NCBI RefSeq assembly: GCF_003065425.1
Contig: NZ_CP026949.1
Span: 2,170,001 to 2,234,000, forward strand
Direction: 5' to 3'
DNA from: Mycetocola zhujimingii
GTDB taxonomy: Bacteria; Actinomycetota; Actinomycetes; Actinomycetales; Microbacteriaceae
Length of the DNA: 64,000 nt
Shown: positions 16,317-25,347 of the stretch, in pieces
Layout of the letters: each line of letters starts with the position of its first letter
Position numbering within the stretch: the first letter of the stretch is position 1
The notes under the pieces: generated by a model
Seen by the model: the letters and a program-made list of their open reading frames with translations, nothing else
Told to the model about the DNA's origin: nothing
Databases searched by the model: none
Made by a program: the position numbers and the translations under genes

Positions 16317-18131
16317 CTACTCGAGCAGCTCGGACAGTTCGAGCCAGCGGGTCTCGAGATCGACGATCGTCGTCTCGAGCGCACTGACCGTATCGGTCAG
16401 TTCCCCCAGCGCCGTGTAGGCGGTCTGGTCGGCGTTCGCCAGAAGCTCGTGGGTATCGACGACCTTCTGCCTGGCCTTCTGGAGTTTGCGCTCGATCGAT
16501 GCGATCTCCTTTTGCGCGTTCCTGAGGTCTGCTCCCCCGAGTTTGGGCGCCCCGCCGGCCGCTGCAGCCGCGTCACCGGCGAGCGGCGCGATCAGCGGTG
16601 CCGCCGCCTGCCCTGACCTGAGCGCGAGGTACTCGTCGACGCCGCCCGGCAGGTGCCGGAGGTGTCCGTTGAGAACGGCGTATTGCTGGTCGGTGACCCG
16701 CTCAAGCAGGTACCTGTCGTGAGAGACGACAAGAAGCGTCCCCGGCCACGAGTCGAGGAGGTCCTCGATCGCGGCGAGCATGTCGGTGTCCAGGTCGTTC
16801 GTCGGCTCATCGAGGATCAGAACGTTCGGTTCGTCGAGGAGGATCAGCAGCAGCTGGAGCCGGCGGCGCTGGCCGCCCGAGAGGTCCTTGACCGGTGTGG
16901 AGAGCTGCGCGCTCGTGAATCCCATCCGTTCGAGCAACTGGCCGGGCGTGAGTTCCTTATCGCCGGCGACATATGCCGCCTTCTGCATACCAACGACCGT
17001 CGAGACCCGTTCGTGCTCGATTTCCTTCAGTTCATCGAGCTGCTGGGTGAGGCTCGCAATACGTACCGTCTTGCCCCGCTTCACGGTTCCCGACGTCGGT
17101 TTCACATCGCCGGTGACGAGTCCGAGCAGGGTCGACTTGCCCGCTCCATTGACACCGAGGATGCCGGTGCGCTCCCCCGGTGCGATCCGCCACTCGATGT
17201 CCTTGAGCACGGTCCTCCAGCCGGATTCCGACTCGGGGTCCGGATAGACGACGCCGGCGTCGATCAGGTCGACGACGTCCTTGCCGAGACGCGACGTGGC
17301 GAGCTGGGTGAGCGCGACGGTATTGCGGGGCGGTGGCTCATCGGCGATCAGGTCGGCGGCGGCATCCATCCGGAACTTGGGCTTCGTGGTCCGGGCGGGA
17401 GCACCGCGGCGCAGCCAGGCCAGTTCCTTCCGCATGAGGTTCTGCCTGCGTGATTCGGATGCCGCCGCCATGCGGTCACGCTCGACGCGCTGGAGGATGT
17501 ACGCGGCGTAACCGCCCTCGAAGGGTTCGATGATCTGGTCGTGCACCTCCCACGTCTGGGTGCACACCTCATCGAGAAACCACCGGTCGTGGGTGACGAC
17601 GATGAGGCCGCCGGCATTTGCCGCCCACCGCTTCTTGAGGTGTCCGGCAAGCCAGGCGATTCCCTCGACATCGAGGTGGTTCGTGGGCTCATCGAGGAAG
17701 ATAACGTCCCAGTCACCGACGAGGAGGGCAGCGAGTGCGACGCGGCGGCGCTGTCCGCCCGACAACGACCCGATCGTGGCGTGCCAGGGGATGTCCTGGA
17801 CGAGCCCGGCGATCACGTCGCGGACCCGGGAGGAACCGGCCCACTCGTGTTCCTCGATCGTGCCAACGATTGCAGCGGAGACGGTGAGATCGTCGGGTTG
17901 CTCGTCGCGCTGATCGAGGACGCCGACGGTGATTCCCCTGCGACGCGTCACTCGTCCGCCGTCGGGCTCGAGGCGTCCGGCGAGAAGCGAGAGCAGGGTC
18001 GACTTGCCGTCGCCGTTGCGTCCGACAACGCCGATCCTGTCGCCTTCGTTCACCCCGGCAGTGACGGAGTCGAAGATCACGCGGGTTGGGTATTCAAGGT
18101 GGAGCTGTTCAGCTCCGAGTAGATGGGCCAC
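16317..18131 (-). CDS. ABC-F family ATPase (translation factor / ribosome protection type)
   Basis: A 604-aa soluble protein with two ABC domains and no membrane segment. Domain 1: Walker A GRNGDGKSTLL (~37-47), signature LSGGQRRRVALA. An ABC-F linker (interdomain, Arg-rich ~240-275) follows. Domain 2: Walker A GVNGAGKSTLL (~335), signature LSGGQRRRLQLLL. The C-terminus has a predicted coiled coil (ASIERKLQKARQKVVDTHELL), as in Uup. ABC-F proteins act on the ribosome. Start GTG 18131 is chosen because TAGTCT lies 6 nt upstream. It follows ispE by 32 bp. Confidence 0.93.
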   Translation of the reverse strand: MAHLLGAEQLHLEYPTRVIFDSVTAGVNEGDRIGVVGRNGDGKSTLLSLLAGRLEPDGGRVTRRRGITVGVLDQRDEQPDDLTVSAAIVGTIEEHEWAGSSRVRDVIAGLVQDIPWHATIGSLSGGQRRRVALAALLVGDWDVIFLDEPTNHLDVEGIAWLAGHLKKRWAANAGGLIVVTHDRWFLDEVCTQTWEVHDQIIEPFEGGYAAYILQRVERDRMAAASESRRQNLMRKELAWLRRGAPARTTKPKFRMDAAADLIADEPPPRNTVALTQLATSRLGKDVVDLIDAGVVYPDPESESGWRTVLKDIEWRIAPGERTGILGVNGAGKSTLLGLVTGDVKPTSGTVKRGKTVRIASLTQQLDELKEIEHERVSTVVGMQKAAYVAGDKELTPGQLLERMGFTSAQLSTPVKDLSGGQRRRLQLLLILLDEPNVLILDEPTNDLDTDMLAAIEDLLDSWPGTLLVVSHDRYLLERVTDQQYAVLNGHLRHLPGGVDEYLALRSGQAAAPLIAPLAGDAAAAAGGAPKLGGADLRNAQKEIASIERKLQKARQKVVDTHELLANADQTAYTALGELTDTVSALETTIVDLETRWLELSELLE

Positions 18132-18137
18132 CTCTCA

Positions 18138-18143
18138 AGACTA
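18138..18143 (-). promoter_or_regulatory. -10-like element for leaderless ABC-F start
   Basis: TAGTCT on the minus strand, 6 nt before GTG 18131. Confidence 0.5.
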
Positions 18144-18163
18144 TGCGCCGGAAGGAAGGACGA

Positions 18164-19102
18164 TCACCACTCCTGCACGAGTCGGGCACCGTGCACCGGG
18201 CCGGTCACCCGAAGCGCGTGCAACCCCGACGCGCTGAGCTCCACCTGCAGTTCAAGGGCGCTGTCGGCATCCGGAACGAGAAATGCGAGGGTCGGACCCG
18301 ATCCGGAGACGATACCGGCGAGTGCGCCCACCCTTTCTCCCAGTTCCAGGATGCTCCCCAGGCCGGGTGCGAGGCCGAGAGCCGGGGCCTGCAGGTCGTT
18401 GCGAAGTGCCTCGGCGAGCTGTCGCGGGTCACCGGCGCGGAGGGCCTGAAGGACATCGGCGTCGACGGTGGGCTGCAGCGACGCCGGGAAGATGTCCTGC
18501 GCATGTTTTTCCCGGTGGCGGTCGAGCGCCGTGTAGACGTCGGGCGTCGACATGCCGAACTCGGCAAGGGCGAGCACCCAGTGAAAGCGGCCCTTGGCGA
18601 GTGCGGGGCTGAGCTGGTCGCCACGGCCAGTGCCGATCGCGGTTCCGCCGGTGAGGGCAAAGGGAACGTCGGCTCCGAGCTTCGCTGCCATGGCCACGAG
18701 TTCTTCACGCGACGCTTCGGTACCCCACAGCGCATCGCACGCGACAAGGGTGGCTGCTGCGTCTGCTGAGCCTCCACCCATCCCGCCTGCGATCGGAACG
18801 TTCTTCTCGACCTCAAGCCGAACGCCGCCGGTGTACCCGGTTTTGCGTGCCAGAAGGCGGGCAGCCTTGATCGCCAGGTTGGATCCGTCGGTCGAGAGCC
18901 CCGTCGTATCCACAGTGCCCGTGAACGAGACGGAGAAGTCGTCAGCCGGGTATGCCCGCACTTCTTCATAGAGCGAAACCGCCTGGAATGCCGTCGCGAG
19001 TTCGTGGTATCCGTCGTCCTGCAGCTGGCCGACCTTCAGGAAAAGGTTGATCTTTCCCGGTGCCCGTGCGTGAGCGAAGTGGAGGCCTGCCGGATCCGTC
19101 AT
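18164..19102 (-). CDS. ispE: 4-diphosphocytidyl-2-C-methyl-D-erythritol kinase
   Basis: Phosphorylates CDP-ME in the MEP isoprenoid pathway. The 312-aa GHMP kinase has [12 protein letters not shown] at residues 13-24 and the ATP loop [17 protein letters not shown] near 106-122. A third GHMP motif, [13 protein letters not shown], is near 265. The start ATG lies 6 nt after TAGGTT, so the mRNA may be leaderless even though the gene is only 48 bp downstream of rsmA; the gene may have both operonic and its own transcripts. Confidence 0.96.
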   Translation of the reverse strand: MTDPAGLHFAHARAPGKINLFLKVGQLQDDGYHELATAFQAVSLYEEVRAYPADDFSVSFTGTVDTTGLSTDGSNLAIKAARLLARKTGYTGGVRLEVEKNVPIAGGMGGGSADAAATLVACDALWGTEASREELVAMAAKLGADVPFALTGGTAIGTGRGDQLSPALAKGRFHWVLALAEFGMSTPDVYTALDRHREKHAQDIFPASLQPTVDADVLQALRAGDPRQLAEALRNDLQAPALGLAPGLGSILELGERVGALAGIVSGSGPTLAFLVPDADSALELQVELSASGLHALRVTGPVHGARLVQEW

Positions 19103-19108
19103 ATCTCC

Positions 19109-19114
19109 AACCTA
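19109..19114 (-). promoter_or_regulatory. -10-like element for leaderless ispE start
   Basis: TAGGTT on the minus strand, 6 nt before ATG 19102. Confidence 0.5.
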
Positions 19115-19150
19115 ATCCCTTGCCGGGGCAGTCCCGCGCGCCAAAGGTCC

Positions 19151-20011
19151 CTAGTGAGCTGCCCAGTCGGGAGCGTCGGTGCGCACATTCCGCGCGATCG
19201 CGAGGAAATCGTGAACGGTGAGTTCTTCGCCGCGTGCCGTCGGCGCGATGCCGGCGGCCACCATGGCGTCCGTTGCGGCCTGCGAACCGCCGAGCACCTG
19301 GCCGAGCGACTGGCGAAGCATCTTGCGCCTCTGCTGGAAGGCGGCGTCGACGAGCTGGAAGGTCGTGAGTCGTTCTTCTTCGGTGCCGATGGCATCCGTT
19401 CGCCGCTCGAAGGCAACGAGCACCGAGTCGACGTTGGGCACTGGCCAGAAGACCTGGCGAGACACGTTGCCCGCCGTACGCCAGTGGCCGTACCAGGATG
19501 CCTTGACGCTCGGGCTGCCGTACACCTTCGAGCCGGGCTCAGCGGCGAGCCGGTGACCGACCTCAGCCTGGACCATAACGACACCAGCGGTGATCGACGG
19601 GAAGTGCTCGAGCAGGTGCAGCAGCACCGGGACCGAGATGTTGTACGGCAGGTTGGCAACGAGCCGGGTCGGGTCTCCGGGCAGCTCGGTGATCCGCATG
19701 GCGTCTGCACTGATAACCGTGAGATCGGCGTCGGGCTGCATCAGCTCGACGGTCCGCGGCAACTGCCCGGCGAGGCGGGAATCGATCTCCACGGCGACGA
19801 CGCTCGCCCCGACCTCGAGGAGGCCAAGCGTGAGCGATCCGAGACCTGGGCCGACCTCGACGACGTGCTCCCCCGCTGCCACCTTCGCGACTTTGACGAT
19901 GCGGCGGACGGTGTTGGCATCGACGACGAAGTTCTGGCCGAGCTTCTTGGTGGGCTGAACATCGAGAAGTTCAGCGAGGTCGCGGATCTCGGCGGGGCCA
20001 AGAAGCGTCAT
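19151..20011 (-). CDS. rsmA: 16S rRNA (A1518/A1519-N6)-dimethyltransferase RsmA (KsgA)
   Basis: Dimethylates two adjacent adenines in helix 45 of 16S rRNA during 30S maturation. It is 286 aa, with LGQNFVVDANTVRRIV near residue 23, SAM motif I VEVGPGLGSLTLGLL near 51, and the catalytic NLPYNISVPVL near 120. Its ATG overlaps the tatD stop by 4 bp (ATGA), so translation is coupled. In mycobacteria rpfB lies between tatD and ksgA; here that gene is absent. Confidence 0.96.
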   Translation of the reverse strand: MTLLGPAEIRDLAELLDVQPTKKLGQNFVVDANTVRRIVKVAKVAAGEHVVEVGPGLGSLTLGLLEVGASVVAVEIDSRLAGQLPRTVELMQPDADLTVISADAMRITELPGDPTRLVANLPYNISVPVLLHLLEHFPSITAGVVMVQAEVGHRLAAEPGSKVYGSPSVKASWYGHWRTAGNVSRQVFWPVPNVDSVLVAFERRTDAIGTEEERLTTFQLVDAAFQQRRKMLRQSLGQVLGGSQAATDAMVAAGIAPTARGEELTVHDFLAIARNVRTDAPDWAAH

Positions 20012-20934
20012 GCGGGTACATCCTCATAGGGGTGTGGCGGGGAGACGACGGGTTCGTCGTCCCAGTGGCCGTACACGTATTCCGTGTTCGACGAAATCTG
20101 CGCTGCGAGCATCGACGGGTCGGTGCCGAGCGTCTCAGCGATGGATCGCAGCGTGTGCGGGATCAGGTACGGCGCGTTCGGCCGGCCGCGATACGGCATC
20201 GGTGTCAGGTAGGGGGCATCCGTCTCAATGAGCAGCAGGCTGCGCGGAGCGACCTCGAGGGCATCCCTCAGGTTCGCGGCGTTCTTGAATGTCGCCGTCC
20301 CGGCAAACGACATGTGCCAGCCGTTCTCGGTGCAGATCTCGGCGAGTTCGCGGTCGCCGGAGAAGCAATGGAAGACCGTGCGCTCGGGCGCTCCAACGCG
20401 CTTGAGGGTGGCGATCACTTCGGCGTGTGCGTCCCGGTCGTGAATCTGGAGCGCGAGGTCGTTGTCCTTCGCCATCTGGATGTGCGCCTCGAATGACGCG
20501 TACTGGGCCGCACGTCCGTCGTCCGCGGTTCGATAGAAATCGAGTCCGGTCTCACCGATCGCCCTGACCCGCGGACGGGTCGCCAGCTCGGCAATCGTTG
20601 CGAGAGCGTCGTCGAGCGTGCCAGCCCGCTCGAGCACCGGAGCCTCATTGGGGTGAATGGCGACGGCGGCGAGCATGCGAGGCTCGATCGCCGCGGTTTC
20701 GGCGCTCCAGATCGACGTCGCGACATCCGTACCGACCTGCACGACTCCGCGCACGCCGACGCTCGAGGCGCGGTCGAGCTGTTCCCGGTAATCGAGCGCG
20801 ACATCACCGTCGGCGATTTCGAGATGGGTGTGGTTGTCGTAGACCCCGACCGCGAGGCTCTCCGGAAGCGGTGGGTAGCTTCGGTCTCGCCGCTCACCGG
20901 CGTCGCGCGTACGTACGTGGACGGGATCGGTCAT
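20008..20934 (-). CDS. tatD: TatD family metal-dependent hydrolase / DNase
   Basis: A 308-aa TIM-barrel amidohydrolase-like nuclease. Seen: metal-binding NHTHLEIADGD near residue 33, IGETGLDFYRT near 110, FHCFSGD near 180, and the C-terminal LLIETDAPYLTPMPYRG. These are the standard TatD ligands. ATG 20934 is preferred to an ATG-type start at 20952 because TACCGT lies exactly 6 nt upstream. It is coupled to rsmA and lies downstream of metG. Confidence 0.94.
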   Translation of the reverse strand: MTDPVHVRTRDAGERRDRSYPPLPESLAVGVYDNHTHLEIADGDVALDYREQLDRASSVGVRGVVQVGTDVATSIWSAETAAIEPRMLAAVAIHPNEAPVLERAGTLDDALATIAELATRPRVRAIGETGLDFYRTADDGRAAQYASFEAHIQMAKDNDLALQIHDRDAHAEVIATLKRVGAPERTVFHCFSGDRELAEICTENGWHMSFAGTATFKNAANLRDALEVAPRSLLLIETDAPYLTPMPYRGRPNAPYLIPHTLRSIAETLGTDPSMLAAQISSNTEYVYGHWDDEPVVSPPHPYEDVPA

Positions 20935-20940
20935 ATCTCG

Positions 20941-20946
20941 ACGGTA
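20941..20946 (-). promoter_or_regulatory. -10-like element for leaderless tatD start
   Basis: TACCGT on the minus strand, 6 nt before ATG 20934; this decides between two candidate starts. Confidence 0.5.
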
Positions 20947-20973
20947 CCCCACCCCGCGCTCACGCGCTCCCGG

Positions 20974-22554
20974 CTACGCGACGGCCGGTTCAATGCGAGG
21001 GAACAGCGCCTGGAGCGCCGAGACAGTGCTGCCAGCGGGCAACTGGCCGAAGCGGCCCGCATCGCGAATGGGCTGGTCGACGAGCGCGCCGAGCGCCTCC
21101 GCCGCGCCAAGCGCCTCCCACAGCTTGTGCGTCGCCTGCGGCAACACGGGCGAGAGCAGGACGGCAAGAGCACGCAAGCCGTCGACAGCCGTGTACAGCA
21201 CGGTGCCGAGGCGCGCGGCGTTCGCCGGGTCCTTGGCGAGGGCCCACGGCTCCGAGTCGGTGATGTATCCGTTGAGCTCATCGACGATCGTCCAGATCGA
21301 CGCGAGCGCGTCGTGGATCGCGAGGGCGTCGATCGAGCTGTCGGCATCGTCGGCTGCCTTCTTCACTACCGCCTGGATAGCCAGGTCGACGTCGGTGTAC
21401 TCGGCCGGGGCAGGCACGACTCCGTCGAAGTACTTGGTGACCATCGCGACGACCCGCGATGCGAGGTTCCCGAATCCGTTGGCCAGCTCGGCCTGGTACC
21501 TGGCGGACAGGTCTTCCCAGCTGAACGAGCCGTCCTGGCCGAAGGCGATGGCGCGAAGGAAGTAGTACCGGAAGGCATCCGAACCGAAGGTGTCGGTGAT
21601 CTCCGTCGGCGCGATGCCCGTCAGCTTCGACTTGGACATCTTTTCGCCACCGACGAGCAGCCAGCCGTGGCCGAAGATCTGTTTCGGGACCTCGAGTCCG
21701 GCGGCCATGAGCATCGCAGGCCAGATCACCGCGTGGAAGCGGAGGATGTCTTTACCAACGATGTGTGTCGCGGGCCAGCGCCGGTCGAAGTTTGCTTCGT
21801 CCTGCCCGTAGCCGACCGCGGTGATGTAGTTGAGCAGCGCATCGAACCAGACGTAGACGACGTGGCTGTCGTCCCACGGGACTTTGACGCCCCAGTCGAA
21901 GCTCGAGCGGGAGATCGACAGGTCGCTCAGTCCCTGGCGGACGAACTGGATGACCTCGTTGCGCGCCGACTCGGGCTGGACGAAGTCGGGGCGCTCCTCG
22001 TAGAGGGCGAGCAGGCGCTCGGTGAAGTCGCTCATCCGGAAGAAGTAGTTCTTCTCCTTGAGCAGCTCGAGGGGCTTCGAGTGGATCGCACACACCTTCT
22101 GGCCTTCGAACGGGCCGGTGCCGTTGACGATCTCGGACTGCGGCTTGAACTCCTCGCAGCCGACGCAGTAGAGCGCCTCATACTCGCCCGAGTAGATGTA
22201 ACCGTCGTCGTAGAGCCGCTGCAGGAAGAGCTGCACGCTCGACTCGTGGCGTTCCTCCGTGGTGCGGATGAAGTCGTCGTTCTGGATGTCGATCGTCTCG
22301 AGCAGCGGCTTCCATGCTTCCGTGACGAGCTTGTCCGCCCACTTCTGAGGTGTCGTGCCGTTTGCGGTGGCCGTGCGGAGGATCTTCTCGCCGTGCTCAT
22401 CGGTTCCGGTCAGCGACCAGGTGTCGTCGCCGGCCTGCCTGTGCCAGCGCGCGACCACGTCAGCGGCCACCTCGGTGTATGCGTGCCCGATGTGGGGCGC
22501 ATCGTTCACATAGAAGATGGGCGTTGTGATGTAGAAGGAATTACCGCTGGCCAT
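20974..22554 (-). CDS. metG: Methionyl-tRNA synthetase
   Basis: Charges tRNA-Met, including the initiator. At 526 aa it is the short form without the C-terminal tRNA-binding domain. Seen: HIGH at residues 21-24, zinc-knob CVGC (130-133) with CAIH (155-158) as the second ligand pair, and KMSKS at 305-309. The C-terminal third is the helical anticodon-binding domain. The start is 7 nt after TAAGAT. It heads the metG-tatD-rsmA-ispE-ABC-F run and is preceded on the same strand by rsmI. Confidence 0.97.
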   Translation of the reverse strand: MASGNSFYITTPIFYVNDAPHIGHAYTEVAADVVARWHRQAGDDTWSLTGTDEHGEKILRTATANGTTPQKWADKLVTEAWKPLLETIDIQNDDFIRTTEERHESSVQLFLQRLYDDGYIYSGEYEALYCVGCEEFKPQSEIVNGTGPFEGQKVCAIHSKPLELLKEKNYFFRMSDFTERLLALYEERPDFVQPESARNEVIQFVRQGLSDLSISRSSFDWGVKVPWDDSHVVYVWFDALLNYITAVGYGQDEANFDRRWPATHIVGKDILRFHAVIWPAMLMAAGLEVPKQIFGHGWLLVGGEKMSKSKLTGIAPTEITDTFGSDAFRYYFLRAIAFGQDGSFSWEDLSARYQAELANGFGNLASRVVAMVTKYFDGVVPAPAEYTDVDLAIQAVVKKAADDADSSIDALAIHDALASIWTIVDELNGYITDSEPWALAKDPANAARLGTVLYTAVDGLRALAVLLSPVLPQATHKLWEALGAAEALGALVDQPIRDAGRFGQLPAGSTVSALQALFPRIEPAVA

Positions 22555-22561
22555 GCTGTCA

Positions 22562-22567
22562 ATCTTA
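22562..22567 (-). promoter_or_regulatory. -10-like element for leaderless metG start
   Basis: TAAGAT on the minus strand, 7 nt before ATG 22554. Confidence 0.5.
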
Positions 22568-22663
22568 TGGCCGACACGGCTCCCTTCCAGCCGCGTTACG
22601 CGTGGGGGTGCGACGAGCGTGCCGTCGACTCGGCTTCGCGTGCTGCTCCCGTTGCCCAGGAGA

Positions 22664-23482
22664 TCAGTTCTTCACGGCGAGCGCCGCCTGGTACAGCTCG
22701 CGCTTGCTGAGCCCTGTCGCCTCGGACACCGAGCCTGCGGCATCCTTCAACCGCTCCCCCGGGCTCACGCGCTCGGGCACCTCGACGACACCGTCGTGCA
22801 GGCTGAACTCGCGCTTTTCGGCCCCGGCGATCACGATGCAGATCTCGCCCCGGACCCCGGCCGTTGCCCACTCGGCAAGCTCAGCGGCTGTTCCGCGCTT
22901 GACCTCCTCGAACATCTTCGTGAGTTCGCGGCAGACAACCGTGCGCCGGTCAGCGCCGAAAACGGATGCCACGTCGGCGAGCGAGGCCGCCAGCCGGTTC
23001 GGTGACTCAAAGAACACCATGGTGCGGCGCTCGTGTTCGAGCGCCCGCAGTGTCGTCAGCCGGTCACCCTGCTTGCGCGGGAGGAAACCCTCGAAGCTGA
23101 ACCGGTCCGTCGGCAGCCCCGAGACGGCGAGCGCCGTGATGACGGCACTCGGCCCGGGAATCACGGTGACGCCGACCCCGGCGTCGACGGCCGCGACGAC
23201 GAGGTGGTAGCCGGGATCCGACACCGTCGGCATTCCGGCGTCGCTGAGCACCAGAAGGTCAGCGTTGCGGGCGGACTCGACGAGTTCAGCGGACTTCTCG
23301 CGTTCGTTGTGCTCGTGCAGGCTGACCAGACGCGGCTTGTGGGCGATGCCGAGGCCCTTGAGGAGCTTGATGGTCGTGCGTGTGTCTTCGGCGGCCACGA
23401 CCTCCGCCGTGCTGAGCGCGTCGACGAGCCGTTTGGACGCGTCCCCGAGGTTTCCGATCGGGGTCGCAGCGAGGATGATCAT
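22664..23482 (-). CDS. rsmI: 16S rRNA (cytidine1402-2'-O)-methyltransferase
   Basis: Methylates C1402 in the 30S decoding centre. It is 272 aa, a tetrapyrrole-methylase fold, with the family N-terminus MIILAATPIGNLGDASKRL, AAEDTRTT near residue 34, VLSDAGMPTVSDPGY near 77, and FFESPNRLAASL near 153. The C-terminal tail is the expected small domain. Divergent from the protein mannosyltransferase gene, a neighbourhood conserved from mycobacteria to Microbacteriaceae. Confidence 0.96.
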   Translation of the reverse strand: MIILAATPIGNLGDASKRLVDALSTAEVVAAEDTRTTIKLLKGLGIAHKPRLVSLHEHNEREKSAELVESARNADLLVLSDAGMPTVSDPGYHLVVAAVDAGVGVTVIPGPSAVITALAVSGLPTDRFSFEGFLPRKQGDRLTTLRALEHERRTMVFFESPNRLAASLADVASVFGADRRTVVCRELTKMFEEVKRGTAAELAEWATAGVRGEICIVIAGAEKREFSLHDGVVEVPERVSPGERLKDAAGSVSEATGLSKRELYQAALAVKN

Positions 23483-23641
23483 GGCTCAAGTCTCCCATCC
23501 CCGATGGAGTGTGCCCTCTCCGCGTGCCACCGAGATCACCCGTTCCGGTCGAGATCACCCGGCACGACGGATGATCTCGGCCGGGGTGAGTGAACTCGCG
23601 GTCGACAGCGCGCTCCCGGCGGGCGTCGCGAACCGTGTCGC

Positions 23642-23647
23642 TACCAT
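23642..23647 (+). promoter_or_regulatory. -10-like element for a leaderless mannosyltransferase start
   Basis: TACCAT, 6 nt before GTG 23654 and 3 nt before ATG 23651. The spacing favours GTG 23654 as the true leaderless start, one codon shorter than annotated. Confidence 0.4.
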
Positions 23648-23650
23648 TGC

Positions 23651-25291
23651 ATGGTGTCCGTCCCGTCCCGCGAGTCCTTCACCCACCTGGTGAACGGTGG
23701 GACTACGGGAGACCCTGACGCTGTCGAGCCACGCGGATCCCGCCTCGATGACTGGTGGGGACGCCTCCTGTCCACGCCAGGCCGACGACGGTTGTGGTAC
23801 TGGGGCGGGCCGATCCTGGTCACTCTTCTCGCCGCGGTCCTCCGACTGTGGAACCTCGGCACACCGCACGCCCTGGTCTTCGACGAGACCTTCTACGTGA
23901 AGGACGCCTGGACTCTGCTCCACCACGGCTACGAGTCAGCGTGGCCGCCCGAGGCCGATACCGATTTCAACGCGGGCAGGGTGGACGGGTTCCTCACCGA
24001 CCCGTCATATGTCGTGCACCCCCCGCTCGGGAAGTGGATCATCGCCCTCGGTCTCGCCGTGTTCGGGGCGGCAGACAGCGTCGGCTGGCGCATCTCGACC
24101 GCTCTCCTCGGCACGCTCGCCGTTCTCCTGCTCACCCTCGTCGCGCGGAAACTGCTCGCATCCACGTTCCTCGCCGTAGTCGCTGGCTTCCTCTTTGCGA
24201 TCGACGGGCACGCGATCGTCATGTCGCGGGTAGCGATCCTCGACAACTCGCTGATGTTCTTCGCGCTGCTCGGCTTCGGCTTTGTCCTCGCGGATCGCGG
24301 CTGGCATGAGTCCCGGCTCACCGCACGCACAGCCGAGCGACGTTCGGCCGGGGCCGCACCCGAGTGGGGACCGGTGATCTGGTGGCGACCCTGGCTCGTC
24401 GCCGCCGGCGTCGCGTTCGGCCTCGCGGCCGGTGTGAAGTGGTCAGGCTTTTACTTCCTCGCCGCATTCGGCCTCTACCTCATCGTCGTCGACGCGCTCG
24501 CGCGCCGCCGGCTCGGACTGCCCGCGTGGTTTTCGGCATCCGTGCTCACCCAGGGACCAGTGACATTCCTGCTGCTCGTGCCGATTTCGCTGCTGACCTA
24601 CCTCTCCAGCTGGATCGGCTGGTTCGTCACTGACAACGGGTACTACCGGCACTGGGCCGAGCAGCCTGGGAACGCCTGGACCGGCCCATTCTCCTGGGTG
24701 CCGTCGGTCTGGCAGAGCTTCCTCTTCTACCAGCAGTCGATCTACAATTTCCATGTCGGCCTTGCCGCCCCGCATCCGTACTCCGCGAATCCCCTCGGCT
24801 GGCTCGCCATGATCCGCCCGACGAGCATGTGGTACGCCTCGCCAGCGACCGGGGACGACGGCTGCCAGTTCGCCCCGTGCTCGCAGGCCATCACGTCGAT
24901 CGCCAACCCGCTGATCTGGTGGGCGGCCGTGGCCGCCACGCTGTACCTCGTCTACCGGCTGATCCGACGCAGGGAGTGGACGGTTGGCCTCATCCTCACC
25001 GGCGCCGCCGCGGGATACCTGCCGTGGCTCATGTACACCCAGCGCACGGTGTTCCAGTTCTACACGATCGCGTTCGAGCCATACCTCATCCTCGCCCTCA
25101 CCTTCGTGATCGGGCTCATCATCGGGAGAAGGAACGATCCGCAGTATGAGCGCACCAGGGGCCTCGGCGTGACCGGGGTGTTCCTCGCGCTCGCCGCGCT
25201 CCTCAGCGCCTTCTGGTACCCGCTCTGGTCCGCGACCACTGTGCCGTTCTGGTTCTGGCAACTTCACTCCTGGCTTCCGACATGGGTGTGA
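23651..25291 (+). CDS. pmt: Dolichyl/polyprenyl-phosphate-mannose--protein mannosyltransferase
   Basis: A GT39-family O-mannosyltransferase that transfers mannose from polyprenyl-phosphomannose to Ser/Thr of Sec-exported proteins at the outer face of the membrane. It is 546 aa, with about 10-11 membrane segments. The first loop holds the catalytic VFDETFYVKDAW with the DE pair (near residue 78), followed by the conserved VHPPLGKWII near 120. It is divergent from rsmI, as in Mycobacterium tuberculosis. ATG 23651 or GTG 23654 may be used. The stop codon lies inside a 14-bp tandem repeat. Confidence 0.94.
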   Translation: MVSVPSRESFTHLVNGGTTGDPDAVEPRGSRLDDWWGRLLSTPGRRRLWYWGGPILVTLLAAVLRLWNLGTPHALVFDETFYVKDAWTLLHHGYESAWPPEADTDFNAGRVDGFLTDPSYVVHPPLGKWIIALGLAVFGAADSVGWRISTALLGTLAVLLLTLVARKLLASTFLAVVAGFLFAIDGHAIVMSRVAILDNSLMFFALLGFGFVLADRGWHESRLTARTAERRSAGAAPEWGPVIWWRPWLVAAGVAFGLAAGVKWSGFYFLAAFGLYLIVVDALARRRLGLPAWFSASVLTQGPVTFLLLVPISLLTYLSSWIGWFVTDNGYYRHWAEQPGNAWTGPFSWVPSVWQSFLFYQQSIYNFHVGLAAPHPYSANPLGWLAMIRPTSMWYASPATGDDGCQFAPCSQAITSIANPLIWWAAVAATLYLVYRLIRRREWTVGLILTGAAAGYLPWLMYTQRTVFQFYTIAFEPYLILALTFVIGLIIGRRNDPQYERTRGLGVTGVFLALAALLSAFWYPLWSATTVPFWFWQLHSWLPTWV

Positions 25292-25320
25292 CGACGTGGC
25301 TGTGACGATATGGGTGTGAC
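25279..25320. repeat. Three tandem copies of a 14-bp repeat over the pmt stop codon
   Basis: GACATGGGTGTGAC (25279-25292), GACGTGGCTGTGAC (25293-25306) and GATATGGGTGTGAC (25307-25320). The pmt TGA is inside the first copy. Confidence 0.85.
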
Positions 25321-25347
25321 GGCAATGGAGACACGGGGCAGAACGAC

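Noticed and set aside
20653-22710. 685-aa plus-strand ORF opposite metG/tatD
   Set aside because: Entirely antisense to metG with intact HIGH and KMSKS motifs; composition is Arg/Val-rich shadow coding.
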